Shown here piece by piece: positions 24,181 to 32,368 of a stretch of 64,000 nt of DNA. Source of the DNA: Pseudomonadota bacterium (GTDB lineage Bacteria; Pseudomonadota; Alphaproteobacteria; Sphingomonadales; Sphingomonadaceae); the NCBI GenBank assembly GCA_021849075.1, contig JAJZTH010000002.1:100617-164616 (forward strand). Reading direction: 5' to 3'. The notes beneath the pieces were generated by a model. It saw only the letters and a list, made by a program, of their open reading frames with translations, ran no database searches and was not told where the DNA came from. The position numbers and the translations under genes are program-made. The number at the start of each line of letters is the position of its first letter. Positions within the stretch are counted from its first letter, which is position 1.

Positions 24181-24744
24181 TCAGTCGGCGGGTTTGTCCG
24201 TCCGGGAAGAGGGGCGTCCCAAAGCCGGCACCGCCTTTGCCGCTTCCTCCGGCGCAATGCCCGGCGGCGGCGCGGCGGCGATCTGTTCCTCGCCGCGCAT
24301 GATGCTTCCGGCCCGCTTGATCGCCCCGCGCAGCCGGGGATAGATGCCGCAGCGGCAAATATTGGTGATCGCCGCGTCAATCTCCTCGTCGGACGGATCG
24401 TTGGTCCGGCGCAGCAGCACTGACGCCGCCATGATCATGCCGGGGATGCAGTAGCCGCATTGGGACACATTGTCGGCCGCGAACGCCTGTTGCAGCGGAT
24501 GGCCGCGATCGGGCGACAGCGCTTCGATCGTGGTGACGAACCGCCCCTCGGTCTTGCCGATCGTCACTTGACAGGATCGCACGGCTTCCCCGTCAATATC
24601 GACGGTGCACGCCCCGCAATCCCCCGTGCCGCAACCATATTTGGTGCCGGTCAGGTTGGATGCATCGCGCAGCGCCCACAGCAGCGGCGTTTCCGGGTCC
24701 ATGCGATATTGCACCGGCCGGTCGTTGACGGTGAAGCGGGTCAT
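24181..24744 (-). CDS. 2Fe-2S small subunit of a molybdenum hydroxylase-type enzyme
   Basis: A 187-residue xanthine-dehydrogenase-family small subunit (IorA/CoxS type). The N-terminal plant-type ferredoxin domain has Cys38, 43, 46 and 58 (KYGCGTGDCGACTVDIDG ... SC), and the helical domain has CGYCIPGM and NICRCGIYPR for the second cluster. It should pass electrons from a molybdopterin large subunit, such as IorB, but no large subunit gene is next to it. The C-terminal tail after ICRCGIYPRL is about 45 residues and unusually long. Its ATG overlaps the DUF2721 stop. Confidence 0.88.
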   Translation of the reverse strand: MTRFTVNDRPVQYRMDPETPLLWALRDASNLTGTKYGCGTGDCGACTVDIDGEAVRSCQVTIGKTEGRFVTTIEALSPDRGHPLQQAFAADNVSQCGYCIPGMIMAASVLLRRTNDPSDEEIDAAITNICRCGIYPRLRGAIKRAGSIMRGEEQIAAAPPPGIAPEEAAKAVPALGRPSSRTDKPAD

Positions 24745-25220
24745 GCCGCCTCCTCCTCGTCGGCCTTGTGATACAGCACTTCGTTGCGGATATGGATGAT
24801 CCGCGACGCCAGCCGGATTTCCTGGATGAAGGTGGCGAATCCTGCCGCCTGAAGCACCATCGCCAGGCTGAACAGAACGGCGACCGGCGTGCCCAGATGC
24901 GCGTTGAACAAATTGCCGGCAAACAGCAGGATGACGACCAGACAGACCGCGCAGGCGGACGCGACCGACAGGAAGATCGCGCTGTTGACCACGCTCATCC
25001 GCCGGTCGAGTACGCGGATTTCCGCCACGGCCCGGTCATGTTCCTTGCCCCGCGTCGTCAGCACCTTTTCTTCCACCGACCGCGCCCGGTCGATGATGCG
25101 CGCCAGCCGGCTGACGCACACGTTCAGGAATGCGCCGATGCCCGCCAGCAGGAAGACCGGGGCCAGCGCCAACTGGATCGTCTGGGCGACCTGGCTGACC
25201 TGGGGAAGGGGGATCATCAA
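24741..25220 (-). CDS. DUF2721 membrane protein
   Basis: A 159-residue inner-membrane protein with three hydrophobic segments (about 12-33, 80-105 and 108-130). The first loop is basic and helical (LARIIDRARSVEEKVL), typical of DUF2721. The family has no known function. The stop overlaps the start of the 2Fe-2S subunit gene (ATGA at 24741-24744), so the pair is translationally coupled, which is worth noting because the partner lacks its usual large subunit. Confidence 0.8.
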   Translation of the reverse strand: MMIPLPQVSQVAQTIQLALAPVFLLAGIGAFLNVCVSRLARIIDRARSVEEKVLTTRGKEHDRAVAEIRVLDRRMSVVNSAIFLSVASACAVCLVVILLFAGNLFNAHLGTPVAVLFSLAMVLQAAGFATFIQEIRLASRIIHIRNEVLYHKADEEEAA

Positions 25221-25321
25221 GCAGCACCTCTCATCAGGATGCAGCTATCCTTTATCGCGGAGCGGGGGGCAAGGGGTTGCGCCAAGGATAATAGGTGGCA
25301 AAGCGCCACCTTTCCGCGCAA

Positions 25322-25353
25322 AAACAGGCGCTCCCGCATCGGCAGGAGCGCCT
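25322..25353 (-). terminator. Intrinsic terminator after alaC
   Basis: On the minus strand AGGCGCTCC-type arms (25326-25334 with 25345-25353) form a hairpin followed by GTTTTTGCG, 11 bases after the alaC stop. Confidence 0.82.
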
Positions 25354-25363
25354 TGTTAAGAGG

Positions 25364-26575
25364 TCAGGCGGCGCCCTTGGTCGATGGCGTGTTGACGCCC
25401 ATGGACTTGAGATACTGCTTGATGTTGCGGGCGGCCTGCCGCAGTCGCTGTTCATTCTCGACCATGGCGATGCGTACGAAGCCTTCGCCATCTTCGCCAT
25501 AGCCCACGCCCGGCGCGACCGCGACCTTGGCATGGGTCAGCAACTGCTTGGAAAACTCCAGGCTCCCCATATCCTTGAGCGCAGGCGGCAGCGGCGCCCA
25601 GCAGAACATCGACGCGCGCGCCGCCGGAATGTCCCATCCGGCCCGGCCGAAGCTTTCGACCAGAACGTCGCGGCGCTTATGATAAAGTTCGCGGTTCTTC
25701 TGCACGATATCCTGTGGCCCGTTGAGCGCCGCGCAGGCCGCCGCCTGAATCGGCGTGAACGCGCCATAGTCCAGATAGGATTTGACCCGCGTCATCGCCG
25801 CGATCAGCTTGCGATTGCCCACGGCAAAGCCCATGCGCCAGCCGGCCATGCTATAGGTTTTGCTGAGCGACGTGAACTCGATCGCGACATCCTTCGCGCC
25901 CGGCACCTGAAGGATCGAAGGCGTCGGATTGCCGTCATAATATAGCTCGGAATAGGCAAGGTCGCTCAGCACCCAGACCTTATTCTCCTTCGCCCAGGCG
26001 ACCAGCCGCTCGTAGAAAGCCAGGTCCACCGTCTCGGCTGTCGGGTTGGACGGATAATTGACCACCAGGATCGACGGGCGCGGCACGGTGAAGGCCATGG
26101 CGCGGTCGAGCGAACGGAAATAATTTTCATCCGGCGTCGTCGGCACCGACCGGATCGTCGCCCCGGCGATGATGAAGCCGAACGTATGGATCGGATAGCT
26201 GGGATTGGGGGCCAGCACCACGTCGCCCGGCTCGGTGATCGCTGTGGCCAGGCTGGCGAGGCCCTCCTTCGACCCCATGGTCACGACCACTTCGGTTTCC
26301 GGGTCGATGTCCACGCCGAAGCGGCGGCCATAATAATTGGCCTGCGCCTTGCGAAGGCCCGGAATGCCGCGCGACTGGCTATAGCCATGGGCGCTCGGCT
26401 TCTGGGCGACTTCGATCAGCTTGGCGATGACATGGTCGGGCGGCGGCAGGTCGGGATTGCCCATGCCCAGATCGATAATGTCCTCTCCGCCGGCGCGCGC
26501 GGCGGCCCGCATCGCGTTCACTTCGGCGATGACATAGGGCGGCAGGCGCTTCATGCGGTAAAATTCTTCGGACAT
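25364..26575 (-). CDS. alaC: PLP-dependent aminotransferase, AlaC type
   Basis: A 403-residue fold-type I aminotransferase. The N terminus (FYRMKRLPPYVIAEVNAM, then GEDIIDLGMGNPD) and SRGIPGLRKA closely follow E. coli AlaC, which makes alanine from pyruvate and glutamate. The PLP lysine is in SLSKTYSMAGWRMG, and NYPSNPTAE is the PLP-binding Asn loop. LL-diaminopimelate aminotransferase is a related alternative. The ATG at 26575 matches homologues; upstream in-frame sequence is unrelated. Divergent from phaC. Confidence 0.88.
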   Translation of the reverse strand: MSEEFYRMKRLPPYVIAEVNAMRAAARAGGEDIIDLGMGNPDLPPPDHVIAKLIEVAQKPSAHGYSQSRGIPGLRKAQANYYGRRFGVDIDPETEVVVTMGSKEGLASLATAITEPGDVVLAPNPSYPIHTFGFIIAGATIRSVPTTPDENYFRSLDRAMAFTVPRPSILVVNYPSNPTAETVDLAFYERLVAWAKENKVWVLSDLAYSELYYDGNPTPSILQVPGAKDVAIEFTSLSKTYSMAGWRMGFAVGNRKLIAAMTRVKSYLDYGAFTPIQAAACAALNGPQDIVQKNRELYHKRRDVLVESFGRAGWDIPAARASMFCWAPLPPALKDMGSLEFSKQLLTHAKVAVAPGVGYGEDGEGFVRIAMVENEQRLRQAARNIKQYLKSMGVNTPSTKGAA

Positions 26576-26712
26576 TATTGGGGCTTTCCTGAAAGCTCGC
26601 TGTAGGGAATAGTGCGTGGCGCGCCGCTGGCGTGTCACAATCTGGCTATAACCGGCTGATAGGGGACATGCCAGCGAAAGCGGCGCAGACCGATAATGCC
26701 AGGAGGAGCAAG

Positions 26713-28458
26713 GTGGCCATGCACAATAGCGATGTCCTGGAACCACACCTGCCGACGCTGGCGGAAATGCAGCAATGGACGCAGGTGATCGGCCGCGCCC
26801 AGCAATTGATGCTGGAACAGGCGGCCGGCGCTACAGGCCAGGCATTGCCGTTCGATCCCGCCATCGTCGCGCGCATCCAGACCGGCTTCGCCGATGAAGG
26901 GCTGGCCCTGTGGCAGCGTTTTCTCGATTCGGGCGGCCTGTTGCGCAGCCAGCCCGAACCCGCGCCCGCGACCAGCCCGGCGGCGCGCAAGGACCGGCGC
27001 TTCGCCGATCCGGCCTGGACCGATCATCCCTTCTACGATCTGATCCGGCAGAGCTACCTCCTGCTCTCCGACTATATGCTCAAAATGGCCGATGCCGTCG
27101 ATGGCGTGGACCCGAAGCAGAAGGCGAAGCTGCGCTTTGCAACGACTGGTCTGCTCGACGCGATCGCGCCCAGCAACTTCCCCCTCACCAATCCGCAGGT
27201 GGTGCAAAAAACGATCGAGAGCGGCGGCGAGAATCTGGTCAAGGGCCTCAAGCATATGCTGGCCGATATGGAGAAGGGGCAGCTCACCCATACCGACGGC
27301 ACCCAGTTCGAACTGGGCCGCAACATCGCCGCGACTCCGGGCAAGGTGATCCACGAGACGGATCTTTATCAGCTGATCCATTATGCGCCCTCGACGGAAA
27401 CGGTGCTGGAAACGCCGCTCATCATCTTCCCGCCATGGATCAACCGTTTCTACATTCTCGACCTTTCGCCGGAAAAAAGCTTCGTCAAATGGGCGGTGGA
27501 TCAGGGGATCAGCGTGTTCCTCGTGTCCTGGAAATCGGCCGATGCGTCGATGAAGGACATGATCTGGGACGATTATATCCTCCGCGGCCAGATCGATGCG
27601 ATCGATACGGTGCGCGATCTGCTGAAGGTGAAGAGCGTCCATGCAATCGGCTATTGCGTCGCCGGCACGACCCTGGCCGCGACCCTGGCCCTGCTGACCG
27701 CGCGGGGCGAAGCGGATAAGGTGGCGAGCGCAACCTTCTTCACCGCGCAGGTCGATTTCAGCCAGGCGGGCGATCTGACCCTGTTCGTCGACGATGAGCA
27801 GATGAAGATGGTGGAGCGTCTCTCGTCCAAGGGGTTTCTGGACGGACGCTACATGGCCGCGACCTTCAACCTGTTGCGCGGGCGGGACCTGATCTGGAAC
27901 TATGTCGTCAACAATTATCTGCTGGGGCTGGATTATCCGCCGTTCGACCTGCTCTACTGGAATGGCGACACGACCAATTTGCCGGCACGCTGGCACCGGG
28001 ATTATCTGACCCAGCTTTATCGCGACAATCTGTTGGTGACGCCTGGCGCGATCAGCGTGGCGGGCACGCCCATCGACCTTGGGACGGTAAAGACGCCCGC
28101 TTATGTGCAGGCCGGCAAGGAAGATCATATCGCACCGCTGGAAAGCGTTTGGAAACTGACTGAGAATCTATCGGGACCCATCCGCTTCCTGCTGGCCGGA
28201 TCGGGGCATATTGCGGGCGTGGTCAATCCGCCGGCGGCGCAGAAATATCAATATTGGGCTTGCGACGACGCGCAGCCCACACTGGATGCTTTTCTGGAGG
28301 CGGCAACAGAAACCAAAGGCAGCTGGTGGCCGGACTGGCGTCGCTGGATAGAACGACTCGATTCGCGCACGGTGGCGGTGAAGGGCGCGCGCATTCCGGG
28401 CAAGGGCAAGTTCAAGGCGATCGAGGACGCGCCCGGGCGCTACGTCAAGGCAAGGTAA
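26713..28458 (+). CDS. phaC: Class I poly(3-hydroxyalkanoate) synthase
   Basis: A PHA synthase that polymerises hydroxyacyl-CoA on carbon-storage granules, about 580 residues as usual for class I. The alpha/beta-hydrolase core has the lipase-like box GYCVAGTT with catalytic Cys315; the Asp is in AGKEDHIAPLESVW and the His in GSGHIAGVVNPP. LIIFPPWINRFYILDL is the family signature. AGGAGG at 26701 is well placed for GTG 26713; ATG 26719 is an equally possible start. The phasin gene follows after 140 bases. Confidence 0.93.
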   Translation: MAMHNSDVLEPHLPTLAEMQQWTQVIGRAQQLMLEQAAGATGQALPFDPAIVARIQTGFADEGLALWQRFLDSGGLLRSQPEPAPATSPAARKDRRFADPAWTDHPFYDLIRQSYLLLSDYMLKMADAVDGVDPKQKAKLRFATTGLLDAIAPSNFPLTNPQVVQKTIESGGENLVKGLKHMLADMEKGQLTHTDGTQFELGRNIAATPGKVIHETDLYQLIHYAPSTETVLETPLIIFPPWINRFYILDLSPEKSFVKWAVDQGISVFLVSWKSADASMKDMIWDDYILRGQIDAIDTVRDLLKVKSVHAIGYCVAGTTLAATLALLTARGEADKVASATFFTAQVDFSQAGDLTLFVDDEQMKMVERLSSKGFLDGRYMAATFNLLRGRDLIWNYVVNNYLLGLDYPPFDLLYWNGDTTNLPARWHRDYLTQLYRDNLLVTPGAISVAGTPIDLGTVKTPAYVQAGKEDHIAPLESVWKLTENLSGPIRFLLAGSGHIAGVVNPPAAQKYQYWACDDAQPTLDAFLEAATETKGSWWPDWRRWIERLDSRTVAVKGARIPGKGKFKAIEDAPGRYVKAR

Positions 28459-28523
28459 AGCCAGGTTTTCCGGGCTTTGCGATCAGCCGGGATGCTTTTG
28501 CGGCAAGCTGTCCATGACAGTTT

Positions 28524-28584
28524 TGCTGCACTGCACAATAAGCCTTGCAATCAGTGTGCAAAAACCATATTGTGCAGTGCAACA
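28524..28584. promoter_or_regulatory. Double TGCA-rich palindrome before the phasin gene (PhaR-type operator)
   Basis: TGCTGCACTGCACAATA (28524-28540) and TATTGTGCAGTGCAACA (28568-28584) are inverted copies (16 of 17 positions). Between them is TTGCAATCAGTGTGCAA. PhaR repressors of PHA genes bind TGC/GCA-rich sites of this kind before phasin genes. The regulator gene is not in this window; the assignment is by motif and context. Confidence 0.55.
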
Positions 28585-28598
28585 AACGGAGGATGGTC

Positions 28599-29492
28599 AT
28601 GGCCGATACCCCGAAGACCCCGAGGAGCAAGCCGCGCAGCAAGGCCAGCACGTCGACCCTGTCGGCGAGTGAGGCGCTGAAGGCGGCGGAAGCCGCGATC
28701 GGGGATGCGCCTGCAAAACCCAAGCCTGTAGCGAAGAAAGTGGCGGTGGCCAGCGTCAAGCCGATCGACACCAATCCACAGGCCGCGCGGGTTAAACCGA
28801 TCGACACGAACCCGCAGGCCAGCGTCAAGCCGATTGATACCAATCCGCAGGCCGATGAGGTGAAGCCGATCGACACCAATCCGCAATCGGCGCCCGAACC
28901 GGAGCCGACGCCGGAGCCGGTCGAAGAGCCTGCCGCTCCCGAACCGGAACCCGAAGTCACAGAGAGCCTGTCGAAAAAGGCCGATCCTATCGCGACCACG
29001 CCGCTGCCCGCCACAGAAGGAACCAAGATCATGAACGACGTCATCGAAACCGGAAAGAAGTTCGCCGAAGAAACCAAGGCCAAGCTCGAAACCGCCTATG
29101 CCGACTTCAACGAGAAGACCAAGGCCAGCGTTGAAAAGTCGACCAAGGCGATCGAAGAGCTGAGCGACCTTGCCAAGGGCAATGTCGAAGCGCTGGTCGA
29201 ATCCGGCAAGATCGCCGCCAAGGGCATGGAAACCATGGGTCAGGAAGCGGTCGACTATAGCAAGAAGAGCTTCGAAAAGGCTACGGCGTCGTTCAAGAGC
29301 TTCTCGACCGTGAAGACCCCGACCGAATTCTTCCAGCTGCAGAGCCAGCTGCTGTCGAGCAGCTTTGACGAATTCACCAAGGAAGCCGCCAAGAGCAGCG
29401 AAGCCTTCATGAAGCTGGCTGGCGATGTCGCCCAGCCGCTGACCGCGCGCGTGACGCTGGTGACGGACAAGGTGAAGTCGCTGGCCGCCTGA
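28599..29492 (+). CDS. phaP: Phasin (PHA granule-associated protein) with repeat-bearing N-terminal extension
   Basis: A 297-residue protein. Residues about 145-297 form the helical phasin domain (MNDVIETGKKFAEETKAK ... FFQLQSQLLSSSFDEFTKE), which coats PHA granules. In front is a Lys/Ala/Pro/Glu-rich extension of about 140 residues with four copies of VKPIDTNPQ (53-96) and an EPEPTPEPVEEP stretch, probably disordered. Typical phasins lack such a repeat. GGAGG is six bases before ATG 28599. It lies after phaC and behind a PhaR-type palindrome. A terminator hairpin follows. Confidence 0.88.
   Translation: MADTPKTPRSKPRSKASTSTLSASEALKAAEAAIGDAPAKPKPVAKKVAVASVKPIDTNPQAARVKPIDTNPQASVKPIDTNPQADEVKPIDTNPQSAPEPEPTPEPVEEPAAPEPEPEVTESLSKKADPIATTPLPATEGTKIMNDVIETGKKFAEETKAKLETAYADFNEKTKASVEKSTKAIEELSDLAKGNVEALVESGKIAAKGMETMGQEAVDYSKKSFEKATASFKSFSTVKTPTEFFQLQSQLLSSSFDEFTKEAAKSSEAFMKLAGDVAQPLTARVTLVTDKVKSLAA
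28755..28886 (+). repeat. Four coding repeats of VKPIDTNPQ in the phasin
   Basis: The nonapeptide VKPIDTNPQ occurs four times, with spacers of two to five residues. Copies differ at several third positions (GTC/GTT/GTG, AAG/AAA, ATC/ATT, GAC/GAT, ACC/ACG, AAT/AAC, CCA/CCG, CAG/CAA), yet the peptide stays identical. Confidence 0.9.
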
Positions 29493-29526
29493 GTGCGCCT
29501 TCGATCCTGACTGATGCCAAACTATG

Positions 29527-29557
29527 AAGGGCATCCCTTTGTGAAAGGGATGCCCTT
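29527..29557 (+). terminator. Terminator after the phasin gene
   Basis: A 14-bp stem (29527-29540 with 29544-29557) around GTG, ending in a CCTTTAT tail, 34 bases after the phasin stop. Confidence 0.8.
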
Positions 29558-29647
29558 TATGTATCACGCAAATCCGTGCCCGCAGGGGACAGGTTGCTGC
29601 GCCGCCCCCTTGCCATGAGCGATCGAATCGCCATATCCTTGCCCATC

Positions 29648-30025
29648 ATGAACAGTGTCACCACCGCATCGGCGTGGTCCGTTACTATGGCGGGCCGGGA
29701 TCAGGACGATCAGGGCGAAGGCCCGGGCGGGCCGAATGTCGGCATCGCCACCCGCACGCGCACCCGCACCAAAAAGCCTTCGCTTTACAAGGTGCTGATG
29801 CTCAATGACGATTACACGCCGATGGAATTCGTCGTGCATGTGCTGCAAAGCTTCTTCCGCATGGATATGGAGGAAGCGACCCGCGTGATGTTGCATGTTC
29901 ATCAGCGTGGCGTCGGCGTGTGCGGCATCTTCAGCTATGAAGTGGCCGAGACGAAGGTGAACCAGGTGATGGATTTCGCCCGCCAGAATCAGCATCCGCT
30001 GCAATGCACGCTGGAAAAAGCCTGA
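29648..30025 (+). CDS. clpS: ATP-dependent Clp protease adaptor ClpS
   Basis: The adaptor that brings N-degron substrates to ClpAP. The core (about residues 35-125) has [20 protein letters not shown] with the conserved [10 protein letters not shown] loop, and [20 protein letters not shown], both part of the N-degron and ClpA contact surfaces. The N-terminal tail is variable and disordered, as in the family. The start is uncertain: ATG 29615, 29648 and 29687 are all in frame and none has a clear ribosome site; 29648 is a compromise. clpA is not in this window. Confidence 0.88.
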   Translation: MNSVTTASAWSVTMAGRDQDDQGEGPGGPNVGIATRTRTRTKKPSLYKVLMLNDDYTPMEFVVHVLQSFFRMDMEEATRVMLHVHQRGVGVCGIFSYEVAETKVNQVMDFARQNQHPLQCTLEKA

Positions 30026-30043
30026 CGCCGATTTCGTGTAGCG

Positions 30044-30086
30044 CTTATATTTCAATAAATTACATCATTGAAATATAAGGTTTTTT
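30044..30086 (+). terminator. Intrinsic terminator after clpS
   Basis: CTTATATTTCAAT (30044-30056) pairs with ATTGAAATATAAG (30067-30079), followed by a run of six T (30081-30086). It is unusually AT-rich for this genome. Confidence 0.88.
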
Positions 30087-30137
30087 CAGACCTTTCGCGC
30101 ATGATGGCCCCGCTAATATGAAGTGGGGACTTCAACC

Positions 30138-30749
30138 ATGACAAGCATATCCAGTTACAATATGGCCATGCCGCCACCGGCACGCCAATCGCCACGCACA
30201 TCGATGGACGGCAAGATCAACGCCGCGGTCGAGGCGGGGGCCTTGTCGGAAATAGACGGCGACGCTTTGGAAACGGCGCTTGATTCGATCGACAGCGCGC
30301 TTTCCGCCTCGACCAGCGATGGCAGCTCACGGCTCGATCCTTCGGGCATGAAGGACCGGATCGATTCCCTGATCGACGAACAGGTGTCGGCTGGAACCCT
30401 GACTGAAGATCAGGCGGCCCAACTTCAGAGCCTTTTCGTCCAGGGGCCGGGCAATATGTCCAGCACCGACGGCGCCGATAGCGGCATGAACATGGAAGGC
30501 ATGGGCGGTGTCGGTGGTCCTGGAGCAATGCGCGGCCCACCCCCCGGGCCGCCGCCGGCAGGCGATAGCAGCAAAGATGACGACAGTATGATCGGCAGCG
30601 CCGACACGGCGAGCGCGACCGAACAACTGGATTCGATCATCGCCTTTCTGGAAAATCTGCGGTCGAACATGTCGCAGTCGCTTTATGGCGGCAGCATCAG
30701 CAGTACTGACAGCAGCAATAGCGGGCTGGTGGTCGACAGCCTGGCCTGA
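30138..30749 (+). CDS. Hypothetical protein, Ser/Asp/Gly-rich
   Basis: A 203-residue protein I do not recognise, with no signal peptide or membrane segment. Two similar helical blocks, INAAVEAGALSEIDGDALET and RIDSLIDEQVSAGTLTEDQA, have an EF-hand-like or repeat-helix rhythm (I-D-x-L-I-x-x-x-x-x-x-G-x-L-x-x-x-x-A). They are followed by a Met/Gly/Pro linker (GMNMEGMGGVGG, PPPGPPPAG) and a final helix EQLDSIIAFLENLRSNM. The ATG 30138 is preferred to the upstream GTG-type codon. It stands alone between two terminators, so it is its own transcription unit. Confidence 0.55.
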   Translation: MTSISSYNMAMPPPARQSPRTSMDGKINAAVEAGALSEIDGDALETALDSIDSALSASTSDGSSRLDPSGMKDRIDSLIDEQVSAGTLTEDQAAQLQSLFVQGPGNMSSTDGADSGMNMEGMGGVGGPGAMRGPPPGPPPAGDSSKDDDSMIGSADTASATEQLDSIIAFLENLRSNMSQSLYGGSISSTDSSNSGLVVDSLA

Positions 30750-30780
30750 ACCCTTTCGTCACCCGGGGACTGGTGACGGA

Positions 30781-30814
30781 ACCGGCGGAGGGCCTGTCGC
30801 TCCGCCGGTCTTTT
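30781..30814 (+). terminator. Intrinsic terminator before glpD
   Basis: ACCGGCGGAG (30781-30790) pairs with CTCCGCCGGT (30800-30809), followed by CTTTTCG. It ends the transcript of the hypothetical gene. Confidence 0.82.
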
Positions 30815-30859
30815 CGTTCCGCCTTTCCATGACTGGCGGGCCATCCTATCTCTCCTTCT

Positions 30860-32368
30860 GTGAGCGAGGAGAGCATAGTTTCGATCCATGATCTGGCCGT
30901 CATCGGCGGCGGGGTGAACGGGTGCGGCATTGCGCGCGATGCCGCCGGGCGCGGGGCCAGCGTGCTGCTGCTGGAACAGGGCGATCTGGCGCAGGGTACA
31001 TCGTCCGCTTCCACCAAGCTGATCCATGGCGGGCTGCGCTATCTGGAGCATCGCGAATTCGCGCTGGTGCGCGAATCCCTGCAAGAGCGCGAGCGACTAT
31101 GGGCGATCGCGCCTCATATCATTCATCCGATGCGCTTCGTTCTGCCTTGGGTTCCAGGGCTGCGACCGCGCTGGATGCTGCGCCTTGGCCTCTTCCTCTA
31201 TGATCATATTGGTGGCCGTCATGCCTTGCCCGCTACGCAGGCCATCGATCTGCGTCGCGATCCGGTCGGCGCGCCGATGAAGCCCGATTTCGGCCCGGCC
31301 TATTGCTATTCGGACGCCTGGGTCGACGACGCGCGGCTGGTGATGCTCAACGCCCGCGACGCGGCGGACAGGGGCGCGGCGGTCCATGTCCGGACACAGG
31401 TGACGCACCTCGCGCGCGCCGGCGATCACTGGCGCATCGAGGCCCGCGCAAATGACGGAGCAACCTTGCTGTTCCGCGCCCGCGCAGTGGTCAATGCGGC
31501 GGGGCCGGCGGTGCTCGACCTGTTGGCGCGCGCCAATCGCCCCGCGGACTGGAGCATCCGGCTGGTGCGCGGATCGCACATCGTCGTGCCACGCCTGTTT
31601 GAACATGACATGGCCTATTTCTTCCAATTGCCCGACGGACGCATCTTCTTCGCTATCCCCTATGAACGCGATTTCACCTTGATTGGCACCACCGATCGCG
31701 ATCATGACGGCGGGCTGGATCAGGTCGCCGCCAGCGCGGAGGAAATCGCCTATCTCTGCGCGGGGGTGAATCGCTATTTCGCGCGCGCCATTACGCCAGA
31801 CGATGTCGTCTGGTCCTATGCCGGCGTGCGACCGCTCATCGACGATGGATCGGACAGGCCGGAGGCGGCTACGCGCGGCTATCGGCTGGAACTGGACGGC
31901 GGCAATGGCGCGCCGCCCTTGCTCAGCATCTTCGGCGGCAAGATCACCACCTATCGCCATCTTGCCGCCGAAGCGGTCGATCGGCTCAAGCCCTTTCTTC
32001 CCCAGTTAAAAGGTGGCGACTGGACGGCGTCTGCACCCCTTCCAGGTGGTGATTTCCCGACGACCGGGCTGACGGCGCTGATGCAGCGGCTGGCGGCGGA
32101 CTATCCTTTTTTGGATGCCGCCACCATTGATCGCATCGCCCGCGCCTACGGCACACAGGCATGGGTGTGGCTCGGACCGGCCCGTGACAGGGCGGCGCTG
32201 GGCGAGGATTTCGGCTACGGCCTGACCGAAGCGGAGGTGCGCCACATGATGCATCGCGAATGGGCGCGAACCAGTGAAGATATTTTGTGGCGACGCAGCA
32301 AGCTGGGGTTGCGGTTGGACAAGGCGCAGGTCGCACGCCTCGATACATGGTTGGAGGAGTATCCGTGA
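30860..32368 (+). CDS. glpD: Aerobic glycerol-3-phosphate dehydrogenase
   Basis: A 502-residue FAD enzyme at the inner membrane that oxidises glycerol-3-phosphate to dihydroxyacetone phosphate and feeds electrons to quinone. The N-terminal LAVIGGGVNGCGIARDAAGR is the FAD Rossmann fingerprint; SSASTKLIHGGLRYLEH is a GlpD signature, and SYAGVRPLIDDG plus SIFGGKITTYRHLAAEA are the C-terminal FAD and substrate regions. The GTG start at 30860 fits homologues. Its TGA overlaps the glpK start (GTGA), so glpD-glpK is an operon. Confidence 0.94.
   Translation: MSEESIVSIHDLAVIGGGVNGCGIARDAAGRGASVLLLEQGDLAQGTSSASTKLIHGGLRYLEHREFALVRESLQERERLWAIAPHIIHPMRFVLPWVPGLRPRWMLRLGLFLYDHIGGRHALPATQAIDLRRDPVGAPMKPDFGPAYCYSDAWVDDARLVMLNARDAADRGAAVHVRTQVTHLARAGDHWRIEARANDGATLLFRARAVVNAAGPAVLDLLARANRPADWSIRLVRGSHIVVPRLFEHDMAYFFQLPDGRIFFAIPYERDFTLIGTTDRDHDGGLDQVAASAEEIAYLCAGVNRYFARAITPDDVVWSYAGVRPLIDDGSDRPEAATRGYRLELDGGNGAPPLLSIFGGKITTYRHLAAEAVDRLKPFLPQLKGGDWTASAPLPGGDFPTTGLTALMQRLAADYPFLDAATIDRIARAYGTQAWVWLGPARDRAALGEDFGYGLTEAEVRHMMHREWARTSEDILWRRSKLGLRLDKAQVARLDTWLEEYP

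Noticed and set aside
26635-28128. A 497-codon open frame on the minus strand opposite phaC
   Set aside because: It overlaps a gene with a complete catalytic triad and has shadow-type composition.
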